NCBI GenBank assembly: GCA_032160705.1 | Contig: JAVHVE010000037.1 | Location: 95,347-159,346, forward strand | Direction: 5' to 3' | Source: QHXM01 sp032160705 | GTDB taxonomy: Bacteria > Acidobacteriota > Blastocatellia > Pyrinomonadales > Pyrinomonadaceae | Length of the DNA: 64,000 nucleotides | In this document: positions 14,405-21,678 of the stretch, piece after piece | Layout of the letters: every line of letters begins with the position of its first letter | Position numbering within the stretch: position 1 is the stretch's first letter | Notes under the pieces: generated by a model | Told to the model about the DNA's origin: nothing | The model's database searches: none | Seen by the model: the letters and a program-made list of their open reading frames with translations, nothing else | Made by a program: the position numbers and the translations under genes

Positions 14405-17323
14405 ATGGCACGTGATGCGGCTTATCGAGAAGCGGAAAAGAAGATTGAAGAAGCGCGGCGGTCGGGGGCGATACACCTTGATCTCAGTGGCGAATATGAG
14501 TCAACAGCATGGAAACTCACCGAATTGCCGGAGTCACTGAGCCAACTCACGCAATTGGTGTCGCTGTCCATCAATAACAACCAACTGACTTCGCTGCCGG
14601 AGTGGCTGGGACAACTCACTCAGTTGCGTAGTCTTTCTCTCTGGGCAAACAAACTTTGCGACTTGCCGGGGTCATTTGGCAACCTAAGCAAATTGGAGAA
14701 TCTTTCCCTCGGAGAGGGAATAGGCCTTGAGGATGGGAATCCTCTTGGCAAACTTCCAGATTGTATTCAACAACTGAAGGAACTTGTTTTCTTGTGGGCC
14801 GGAAACTGTGAGCTTAAATCTATACCAGATTGGTTAGGCGATTTCTCGCAATTAACGGAACTCGTACTATTTAATAATCAAATAACTACCCTACCCGCGT
14901 CCTTTACGCAGCTTGAACATTTAACTCGCCTTGACCTTTCCGGCAATCCGCTGAATCCCGAACTGGCTGCGGCCTATGCGGAGGGTCTCGCCGCCGTCAA
15001 ACGATACCTTCACGCGAAGGCCGGAGCGCAGATAGTGCTGAACGAGGCCAAGCTGATCTTGGTCGGCGAGGGCGAGGTGGGGAAGAGTTGCTTGCTGGAC
15101 GCTCTGCGCGGCGACCCGTGGATGGAGCACGACACCACGCACGGGATTGAGATTAAGCCGGTGAATGTGGCTGACCCGGACAGTGGCACGGAGATTACGC
15201 TGAATGGTTGGGACTTCGGCGGCCAGCGGGTCTATCGCCCCACGCACCAGTTGTTCTTCAGTGCCCCGGCGGTTTACCTGGTGGTATGGAAACCGCGCGA
15301 AGGGCCGGAACAGGGCTTCGTGAAGGACTGGATCAGGCTGGTGAAGCATCGTGAGCCGGAAGCCAAAATCCTCGTTGTCGCCACGCACGGCGGCCCCGGT
15401 CAACGCCAGCCGGACGTGAATAGGGAGGAATTCTGGGAACTGTTCGGACACGACACACTAATCAACTTCTTCCATGTAGACAGCAAGCCCGACAAAAAGA
15501 CGGGTGAGCGGCACGGCGTCGCGGAATTGAAAGGTGCTATCGCGCGGGTAGCCGCGAGCCTCCCTGAAATGGGGCGCACAGTGCCTGCTCGCTGGCAGCA
15601 GGCGCGCGAGGCTTTGAAGCAGACCGGCGCGGCCTACCTGCCGCTGGAGCAAGTGCTGGAAATCTGCCGCGAGCACAAGATGGATGAGGATGAGGCGCGG
15701 CTGTTCGTGACTATTTCCCACCGGCTGGGTCATCTGATCTATTACGAGCACGACCCGACTCTGCGTGACATCGTCATCCTCAAACCCGACTGGCTGGCGA
15801 CGGCCATCAGCTTTGTGCTCGACGATAAACAGACCCGCGACGCACATGGGCTGGTGAGTTTCGCGCGGCTGAGCCAGTTATGGAACGACCCGGCGCGAGA
15901 AGAGGAATTCCGTTACGATCCCAGATTGCATCCGGTCTTCCTGCGTTTGATGGAGCGGTTCGACTTGTCTTACCGCGTCGCAGGATTGCGCGACGAAGGA
16001 GAGCGAGAGGGAACCAGTCTGGTTGCGCAACTCGTCCCGGACGTTCGCCCTAAGCTGGATGCCGCGTGGACTGCCAGCGCAGCCGATGGCGACGAGCAGC
16101 AGGTGCAAATCTGCCGGATAGTGGATACACAGCGCGGGCAGTCTGCGTCCGCCGAGGGGCTTTTCTATCGCCTCATCGTGCGTCTGCACAAATACTCGCT
16201 GGGGCGCGTGAGTTATGAAAAGAGCGTCCACTGGCAGCGCGGGCTGGTGTTGGATGACGACTACAACGGGCGGGCACTCCTTGAGCATACCGGCAACGAT
16301 GTTCGCATTACGGTGCGCGCTCCGTACCCGGAAGCATTTCTGTCTGTGCTGACGCGCGAAGTGAAGTGGCTGGTGGAGGAAGACATTTGGGCGGGCTTGC
16401 GTTGCGACGTGATGGTGCCGTGCGTTGAGCCGTGCGGAAAGAGCGCGCCGGGAACTGGTCTGTATGAAGTGCAGAAATTGATTGAGAGCAAAAAGCGTCA
16501 TCGGCCTGAATATCCATGTCCTGTTTGCAACGAGTGGCAGAGCATTGATTACCTGCTCCGCAACGCCCCCGCTGCACGGATGCCGGGGAGGGAATTGCTG
16601 GCAGAGTTTGCCGAGGTGAAGGGCGAGCTGAGCGGCGTGCGCGCATTGTTGATTGCGCAGCACGGGGAGGCTGTGGGGCGTTTCGATAAACTGGATGTCA
16701 GCACTCAGCGCATCCTCAGTCAGGTAGACGCAGCCTTCACCGCGTTGATGCAAACCCTGACCGACGAGGCCAAAGAAGGCCCGCGCCTGTTCAGTTTTCA
16801 ACCGGTTGAGCCCGGCTTCTTTGGTATGTCTAATTGGATCAACCAGAAGTTTCGCCTGACGCTGTGGTGTGAACATTCTCGCCTGCCGTTGCCTGCACTG
16901 AACGGAGAGAAAGACCGGCGAGGTGTGTATGACCTGAACTTGCCGCGCGAGTGGTTCGTGAAAGCCGCGCCTTTCTTCAAAGTGCTCACCACTACGCTCA
17001 GTCTCGTGCTGCCGGTGGCTTCATCTGCGACGAAGCTGCTGATGGATGAGACCGCATACAAAAGAATCGAGAAAGAGTTGGACTTGGGGCAGAAGAGCAT
17101 TGAGTCGGTACTCAAGGGAGGGGAGGCGTTGGGAAGCTGGCTGGGACGTAGCGACGCGCCTGATCTGGAACACGGCGAAGCGATCAGGGCGCAAGGTGCG
17201 ATCTTGCGAGAATTGCACGCGCTGTTGAAGAAGCAAGACCCCAGTTTCGGCGGTCTCGTTCGTGTTCAGAACAAACGACAGGAGTTCCTCTGGGTTCATT
17301 CGCAATTCGAGAAGGAGTATTAA
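14405..17323 (+). CDS. Roco protein: leucine-rich repeats, Roc GTPase and COR domain
   Basis: This 972-residue protein has about six leucine-rich repeats at residues 35-185 (units such as LTSLPEWLGQLTQLRSLSLW). A Roc GTPase follows, with P-loop GEGEVGKS at 221-228 and the G3 motif WDFGGQ at 269-274. A COR-like region spans about 400-680. The C-terminal third has a CPVCNEW zinc-like motif near residue 708 and a hydrophobic segment near 857-879. There is no kinase domain, unlike eukaryotic LRRK2. Bacterial Roco proteins are dimeric GTPases whose cellular role is largely unknown. The small XRE gene is just upstream in the same direction, so co-regulation is plausible. Confidence 0.88.
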   Translation: MARDAAYREAEKKIEEARRSGAIHLDLSGEYESTAWKLTELPESLSQLTQLVSLSINNNQLTSLPEWLGQLTQLRSLSLWANKLCDLPGSFGNLSKLENLSLGEGIGLEDGNPLGKLPDCIQQLKELVFLWAGNCELKSIPDWLGDFSQLTELVLFNNQITTLPASFTQLEHLTRLDLSGNPLNPELAAAYAEGLAAVKRYLHAKAGAQIVLNEAKLILVGEGEVGKSCLLDALRGDPWMEHDTTHGIEIKPVNVADPDSGTEITLNGWDFGGQRVYRPTHQLFFSAPAVYLVVWKPREGPEQGFVKDWIRLVKHREPEAKILVVATHGGPGQRQPDVNREEFWELFGHDTLINFFHVDSKPDKKTGERHGVAELKGAIARVAASLPEMGRTVPARWQQAREALKQTGAAYLPLEQVLEICREHKMDEDEARLFVTISHRLGHLIYYEHDPTLRDIVILKPDWLATAISFVLDDKQTRDAHGLVSFARLSQLWNDPAREEEFRYDPRLHPVFLRLMERFDLSYRVAGLRDEGEREGTSLVAQLVPDVRPKLDAAWTASAADGDEQQVQICRIVDTQRGQSASAEGLFYRLIVRLHKYSLGRVSYEKSVHWQRGLVLDDDYNGRALLEHTGNDVRITVRAPYPEAFLSVLTREVKWLVEEDIWAGLRCDVMVPCVEPCGKSAPGTGLYEVQKLIESKKRHRPEYPCPVCNEWQSIDYLLRNAPAARMPGRELLAEFAEVKGELSGVRALLIAQHGEAVGRFDKLDVSTQRILSQVDAAFTALMQTLTDEAKEGPRLFSFQPVEPGFFGMSNWINQKFRLTLWCEHSRLPLPALNGEKDRRGVYDLNLPREWFVKAAPFFKVLTTTLSLVLPVASSATKLLMDETAYKRIEKELDLGQKSIESVLKGGEALGSWLGRSDAPDLEHGEAIRAQGAILRELHALLKKQDPSFGGLVRVQNKRQEFLWVHSQFEKEY

Positions 17324-17410
17324 CAAGAGACCTTTTATACGTCAAAGGCTCTCTCGCTTGACAGCCCAGTAGAGCGTCCATATATTCAACTTTGCGCCGA
17401 GGAAACGCGC

Positions 17411-17932
17411 ATGAGTACTCTTATGCCGGACGCCGCAGAGCAAGACGTAGACGCGCACTGGATGCGCCAGGCTTTAGCGGCTGCACGTGAGGCGGGTGAG
17501 CGAGGCGAAGTCCCCATCGGCGCTTGCGTCGTGACGGAGGATGGCCGCATCCTGGCAATCGCGGGTAACCGAACGCGCACGGATTGCGACCCGACGGCAC
17601 ATGCAGAGATCGTTGCGCTGCGCGAAGCCGCACGCCGTTTCGGCAACTACAGATTGACGGGCGCGGCTGCCTATTCGACCATCGAGCCATGCGCAATGTG
17701 CGCGGGCGCGCTCGTTCAAGCCAGAGTCAAGCGCCTCATTTACGGCGCACGCGACGAACGCTTTGGCGCGGTCGAAACCCGGTTTCGCATCTGCGACTCA
17801 AGCTCTTTGAATCATCGAATGGAAATCAAGCCGGGCGTGCTCGAAGAAGAATGTAGAAGCATTATGCAAGAGTTCTTTCGAGCACGACGGAAAGCAGATG
17901 TTAGATGTCAGATACCAGGTGCTAGTGACTGA
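17411..17932 (+). CDS. tadA: tRNA-specific adenosine deaminase
   Basis: The 173-residue product has the zinc deaminase motif TAHAEIVAL (His64, Glu66) and PCAMCAGAL (Cys94, Cys97), which bind zinc and shuttle the proton. The length and VPIGACVV start match TadA. It converts adenosine to inosine at the wobble position of tRNA-Arg(ACG). The ATG at 17411 follows GAGGAAACGCGC with good spacing. The last codons read into a palindromic repeat (17897-17957), so the C-terminal dozen residues (after about RARRKADV) are probably repeat-derived. A tRNA gene follows on the same strand. Confidence 0.92.
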   Translation: MSTLMPDAAEQDVDAHWMRQALAAAREAGERGEVPIGACVVTEDGRILAIAGNRTRTDCDPTAHAEIVALREAARRFGNYRLTGAAAYSTIEPCAMCAGALVQARVKRLIYGARDERFGAVETRFRICDSSSLNHRMEIKPGVLEEECRSIMQEFFRARRKADVRCQIPGASD

Positions 17933-17957
17933 CATCTGACATCCATCATCTAACATC
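17897..17957. repeat. Inverted repeat with GATGTTAGATGTCAG units
   Basis: GATGTTAGATGTCAGATACC on the left is mirrored by GACATCTGACATCCATCATC with CTAACATC on the right. It is the last of the short-unit palindromes when reading left to right; I saw none to the right of the tRNA gene. The tadA stop codon lies inside it, so it may terminate tadA. Confidence 0.75.
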
Positions 17958-17965
17958 AATCTTTT

Positions 17966-18055
17966 GGAGAGGTCGCATAGTGGCTTAGTGCACCGGTCTC
18001 GAAAACCGGAGTGGGGGTAACTCCACCGTGGGTTCAAATCCCACCCTCTCCGCCA
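17966..18055 (+). tRNA. tRNA-Ser(CGA)
   Basis: The acceptor stem GGAGAGG (17966-17972) pairs with CCTCTCC (18045-18051), followed by discriminator G and an encoded CCA. The anticodon stem CCGGT/ACCGG encloses the loop CTCGAAA, giving anticodon CGA, which reads UCG serine codons. A long variable arm (GAGTGGGGGTAACTCC region) and the T loop GGTTCAAATCC complete a class II tRNA. Its 3' end directly abuts an integrase gene, making it the likely integration site of the adjacent island. Confidence 0.95.
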
Positions 18056-18104
18056 CATTTTCAACAACTTACGGGCGTCCCCTAATGCCCGGATACTCCC
18101 CTCA

Positions 18105-19247
18105 TTACCCTACATGGCGCAAAGATGGCGCACCCACCAGAATCGCTCGTTTCCCTACTTCCAAGCTGTTGACCGCGTCACGGAGTCTTTGGGGGACTCC
18201 ATGTGCGTAGCCACGTGTGACACGGGTCCCGCGCGTCTCCCCTTCGGGCACGGAGTGTCCGAGCAAGTCCGCTATGTCATAAGCGTGGACATTCGCCGCC
18301 CTGAGCCTCGTGGCGAAGGTATGCCGGAGATCGTGGAAGTGGAAATCACCGATCCCAGCTTCTTTGACCGCCTTTTCAAAACAGGCCATCAACTGGCGGC
18401 GCTTTCTTCCTGTCCGCCTAGGGTCGAAGATGCGCTCGTCGTCGGGCGCGTCTTGTCTCAGTCGCCTGAGGATTTCCAGCGCCCGCTTTGTCAGCGGCAC
18501 GACGCGGGGCCTGTCGTTCTTTGTCTTCTGGACTGAGATGAGTTGATTAGTCTCATCCACTTGCCCCCAAATCGCCTTTAGTAATTCACCGAGCCGCATC
18601 CCCACCTCCAAGGCCAGTTCTGCGAGCGCAATCAGATGCTCGCCGTACGCCGCCAGGGCTTTCATCAACCGCTCCTCTTCGTCGTTGGCATACTGATTCA
18701 GGTAGCGCTCTCTGGGCTCTGGCTCTTTGAGACGTTTCACTCTCGACATGGGGTTGGCGTCTACGAAGCCATTCTCGTAGCCCATCGAGAGAACGCGTGA
18801 GAGCACTTGGAGATAACGGTTGACCGTGCTCGGGGCGAACGTGCGCTTGTACTTGCTGTCCGCCTTGCGCAGCTCACTCTTGAACTTCTCTATGAGCATC
18901 GGCGTGATGTCTCTTAAGACCTTTTGCCCGAAAAATTCCTTGAGCCTGACTGCCCTCTGTTCGTCATCCTTGTAGCTCCGTTTGTTCTCGCGAGCCCAGG
19001 GCAGGAACACCTTATCTACGAAGTCTGAGAACCGCGTAGAGGCGGACGCCTTGTTGTACTTCCTGTCGAAGATGTCCTGCCGGATTCGCGTCTCCGCCTG
19101 TAGGGCGTCCTTCTTCTTCAGCGCCTCCGGTATGGCCTCTTTGACGTAATGACCGCGGATCAGAAACTCGACGACCCATGTGCCGCGCTTCCAATTCGGG
19201 TCTTTGGGCTCGATTCTTTTACCTTTGAAGCGTTTATAGACTGCCAT
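18105..19247 (-). CDS. Tyrosine-type site-specific integrase
   Basis: The 380-residue product (ATG at 19247, after AGGAGAAAGAAAA) has a SAM-like core-binding domain (residues about 70-170) and a catalytic domain. The expected residues are visible: Arg in EVGMRLGELL, Lys in VQKTKNDRPRVVPL, His-x-x-Arg in HDLRHTFATRL, His in LLGHSV and the nucleophilic Tyr in TRGYAHG. It catalyses integration and excision of the element. The gene reads toward the tRNA and ends 49 bases from its CCA end, the usual layout of tRNA-targeting islands. Confidence 0.93.
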   Translation of the reverse strand: MAVYKRFKGKRIEPKDPNWKRGTWVVEFLIRGHYVKEAIPEALKKKDALQAETRIRQDIFDRKYNKASASTRFSDFVDKVFLPWARENKRSYKDDEQRAVRLKEFFGQKVLRDITPMLIEKFKSELRKADSKYKRTFAPSTVNRYLQVLSRVLSMGYENGFVDANPMSRVKRLKEPEPRERYLNQYANDEEERLMKALAAYGEHLIALAELALEVGMRLGELLKAIWGQVDETNQLISVQKTKNDRPRVVPLTKRALEILRRLRQDAPDDERIFDPRRTGRKRRQLMACFEKAVKEAGIGDFHFHDLRHTFATRLRAANVHAYDIADLLGHSVPEGETRGTRVTRGYAHGVPQRLRDAVNSLEVGKRAILVGAPSLRHVG

Positions 19248-19319
19248 TTTTCTTTCTCCTGTGATGGCAGCCGTCAAAGCATGACGGAGCATAGCACAAG
19301 GGATAAAGGCGGAGAAGAC

Positions 19320-19697
19320 TTAGCCCGCCACCTCCTCAACCGTGTGCAAGCCATTACGATTCTTGCCTTTTTTCTTTTCGTTTCTAGCTCTCTGGCGCGC
19401 CGCCTCTTCTCTCGCCCACTTATCTACCTCTTCCCTATGGTAGCGGCGCATTTCTCCCATTGAACCGCAAGGCAGTGGATGTTCGTTATCGGGCCGTGCA
19501 GTCCACTTTCGGATTGAATGAACTGTGATCTCCCCGTTTGGTGTTCGTAGCTGCCAGTACTCAGCCAACTGCTTCTCGGTCATCCAATCAGGCCGGGGAG
19601 TGATCTGCTTCAATCGTTCCGAGACGATTATTGGTAGTTGCTGGCTGACTTCTTCGGCAATGTGTCGTTGTAACAGCGAATCAAAACTGATATTCAT
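19320..19697 (-). CDS. Excisionase-like helix-turn-helix protein
   Basis: This 125-residue basic protein has a winged-helix MerR/AlpA-like module at about residues 39-95: WMTEKQLAEYWQLR, then TVHSIRKWTAR, PLPCGSMGEMRRYHREEVDK. That pattern is typical of DNA-binding excisionases and island regulators. The C-terminus is Lys/Arg-rich. It is transcribed in the same direction as the integrase and 72 bases upstream of it, so an Int/Xis operon is likely. Direct evidence for an excision role is absent. Confidence 0.7.
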   Translation of the reverse strand: MNISFDSLLQRHIAEEVSQQLPIIVSERLKQITPRPDWMTEKQLAEYWQLRTPNGEITVHSIRKWTARPDNEHPLPCGSMGEMRRYHREEVDKWAREEAARQRARNEKKKGKNRNGLHTVEEVAG

Positions 19698-20539
19698 AGC
19701 TTTTCATCCATCATCTTGGCGGGGAGCGCATAAGCGGCAACGAGGAGAGTCATGAGTGAGAACGACAAACTCCTTCAAACCGGTCGGCAGCCTGAACATC
19801 AGAGCCACCAACGGCCATTAGAAAAGCTATATGTATAAATCCCCGCTGTCAACAGCTAAGTTGCTGATAGAGAAGGACATAAATTGTCAGTTTATTTTCT
19901 CAAGCTTCCGAAAAAATTGAGTTTTTCGCCAAAAGCTTTAAAAATTTAACGAAAGCTGACCATACAAGAATACACAGAGCGCGGCACGTCTTTTGTAAAA
20001 GTCACCCTCAACAGTCACGCATTGAAAAAATTCTATAAATGTGTCTCATCTACAGCGTGAAATATTTAAAAAGCGCGAGACCCTAAAGCCGAAGGTGAGT
20101 GAGCTAAAAATACAACACCATTTCCACAGGAGGGCTACCTAGCCAGAAGCCGGATAACGGGCGGGCGAGCTACATTATTACCGTGATTATGACTTGTCCT
20201 TCTTGTGAGGTTGAAGTCTTATAGAGTACCACCCCGACTGGGGTGGCGAGGGCTAAGCGGCACGACTCCGCAAACTTCCTACGACGATAATTGAGGGTAC
20301 TTGGGCGACTGCTGCGTGGTACGGGTATTGGCGAAGCGGTGGGGAGTGCCGTTATCATAACCGTGCGCCTTGATTTGTGAGTGGTGAGGCACCCTACTAT
20401 CTCGGCAAACAATACCGGCTTAAAGTAATTCAGGCGGAGAAGGAAGGGCCCTCTTCGCACTTCATCAGCACGTACGATAGAGGGCTCCCACAATACTCCC
20501 TGCCAAGGCGTTGAGCAATATGTCGGTTGCCCGCTCGAA
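19698..20539. other. Long intergenic region with structured block at about 20,130-20,500
   Basis: This 840-base stretch has no convincing gene. The left half is AT-rich (for example AAAGCTTTAAAAATTTAAC). The right half is GC-richer and full of inverted repeats: CCACCCC/GGGGTGG (20229-20246) and a longer-range GGGCCCTCT with AGAGGGCTCCC (about 20447-20489). A 107-codon minus-strand ORF (20170-20493) covers it, with no recognisable motif. It could be a non-coding RNA, a decayed gene or a real orphan gene. Confidence 0.4.
20229..20246. repeat. Perfect 7-bp GC-rich hairpin
   Basis: CCACCCC, loop GACT, GGGGTGG: a very stable tetraloop stem inside the structured intergenic block. No T-run follows on the plus strand, so it is not a simple terminator. 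Confidence 0.6.
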
Positions 20540-21211
20540 CTACAGAATGCCTAACTGAGCCATCTCTGCGAAGCTCATACGCGTCTCACATTGAAACGTT
20601 ACTGCATCTAGGTCTGCCCCTTCGTTTATAAGTAATTTTGTCATCATAGGGCTTCGTCCTCCAACGCAGTGGAGTGCGGTGATCCCTCCGCGGTCGGTGG
20701 TATTGATATCTGCGCCCGCGCGCAGCAGCAACTTCGCGACCCGAACGCTGCCCGACAACGCCGCTTCCATGAGAGGCGTATTAAGCCTTTTTTCTCTCGC
20801 ATCGACCAATGCCCCTGCTTCGAGAAGGAGCTTGACTGATTTAGATCGTCTAGCTTTCACCGCAATGTGGAGAGGCGTATTACCATACCGGTCGCGGGCA
20901 TCTATCGGTGAGCCTAATTCAAGCAGGTATTCGACAGCTTTCACGCTACCGTACACCGCATAGTGCAAGGCGATTCTATCCAAGCTGTCGAGCCTCAGAA
21001 GATCGATACCGTTATCAACGAGTAAGCGTAGAACATCAAGAGAGCCCAATTTGGCGGCGACGTGTGTGGGCCCCTGATTTGGATGTTTTGGTATGGTTGC
21101 AACTAATAACTTCGGACGGCGCTCAAGGGCGTGCTGCACGTAGCTCACATGATTTCTTCGAACAGCGGAGAAAAAACTGCCGATCGTAGGAACGGAAAAA
21201 TTATCTGACAT
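20540..21211 (-). CDS. Ankyrin-repeat protein
   Basis: The 223-residue product (ATG at 21211, after GAGGGGCGGC) is almost entirely ankyrin repeats of about 33 residues. Clear units are THVAAKLGSLDVLRLLVDNG, LHYAVYGSVKAVEYLLELGS, TPLHIAVKARRSKSVKLLLE, TPLMEAALSGSVRVAKLLLR and TALHCVGGRSPMMTKLLINE. About five to six repeats span residues 30-215. Ankyrin proteins mediate protein-protein contacts; no catalytic domain is attached. In this mobile region it could be an immunity, effector or scaffold protein, but that is speculation. Confidence 0.88.
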   Translation of the reverse strand: MSDNFSVPTIGSFFSAVRRNHVSYVQHALERRPKLLVATIPKHPNQGPTHVAAKLGSLDVLRLLVDNGIDLLRLDSLDRIALHYAVYGSVKAVEYLLELGSPIDARDRYGNTPLHIAVKARRSKSVKLLLEAGALVDAREKRLNTPLMEAALSGSVRVAKLLLRAGADINTTDRGGITALHCVGGRSPMMTKLLINEGADLDAVTFQCETRMSFAEMAQLGIL

Positions 21212-21353
21212 GCCGCCCCTCTTTCGTAGCGAAGATCTCTGGCGCTCAAGCATATCATAGCCGTGGATTCCGCGAGAATGCCAATAATTCTCAATACGAG
21301 GTCTTCAGCTATAGAACCGAATCTCTCAAGTACCTCCACTCAAGCTAAGAGGA

Positions 21354-21659
21354 TTAAGAAGATAACCAGATGTACCAACTCTTACGGCGGTGGTTAAAGC
21401 CGCAGACGATGAATCCCCCGTCAAAGGGGTGCTGCACTAGCTGCATTAAGATCCCTCGCCGCGGAGGGTAGAACCTATTGATAACTCCTAAGCTAGCTAT
21501 TACATGGAATTTCACCGTCCTGGCTTTGTCCAAGAGCTTCTCCTCGGCCAGTTTCATCATCATATTGTAGCCGATCTCAAACACCTCACCATCGGACGTG
21601 CCTATCCACAGCCGTTCAATGCCGTTCATACAGCTCAGCACGGTGAATCTCATCTTCAT
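21354..21659 (-). CDS. Small hypothetical protein downstream of HNH-helicase gene
   Basis: This 101-residue ORF starts 19 bases after the HNH-helicase stop on the same strand, so it is probably co-transcribed. It begins MKMRFTVLSCMNGIERLWIG and ends in an aromatic stretch (RRKSWYIWLSS). Beta-strand-like patterns dominate (TVLSCM, RLWIGTSDGEVFEIGY, TVKFHVIASLG). I recognise no family. The operon position suggests a partner of the helicase. Confidence 0.55.
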   Translation of the reverse strand: MKMRFTVLSCMNGIERLWIGTSDGEVFEIGYNMMMKLAEEKLLDKARTVKFHVIASLGVINRFYPPRRGILMQLVQHPFDGGFIVCGFNHRRKSWYIWLSS

Positions 21660-21678
21660 TTCTCCTCTCCACCGAGCT

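Noticed and set aside
15878..16876. 332-codon minus-strand ORF opposite the Roco gene
   Set aside because: Antisense to clear Roc-COR coding sequence, without motif of its own.
18031..18055. Second copy of the tRNA-Ser 3' end as a right attachment site
   Set aside because: I looked for a repeat of the T-loop to CCA segment elsewhere in the window and did not see one, so no att pair is claimed.
20170..20493. 107-codon minus-strand ORF in the Xis-ankyrin gap
   Set aside because: No family motif or clear ribosome site, and it covers several stable stems; kept only as a possible orphan in the region entry.
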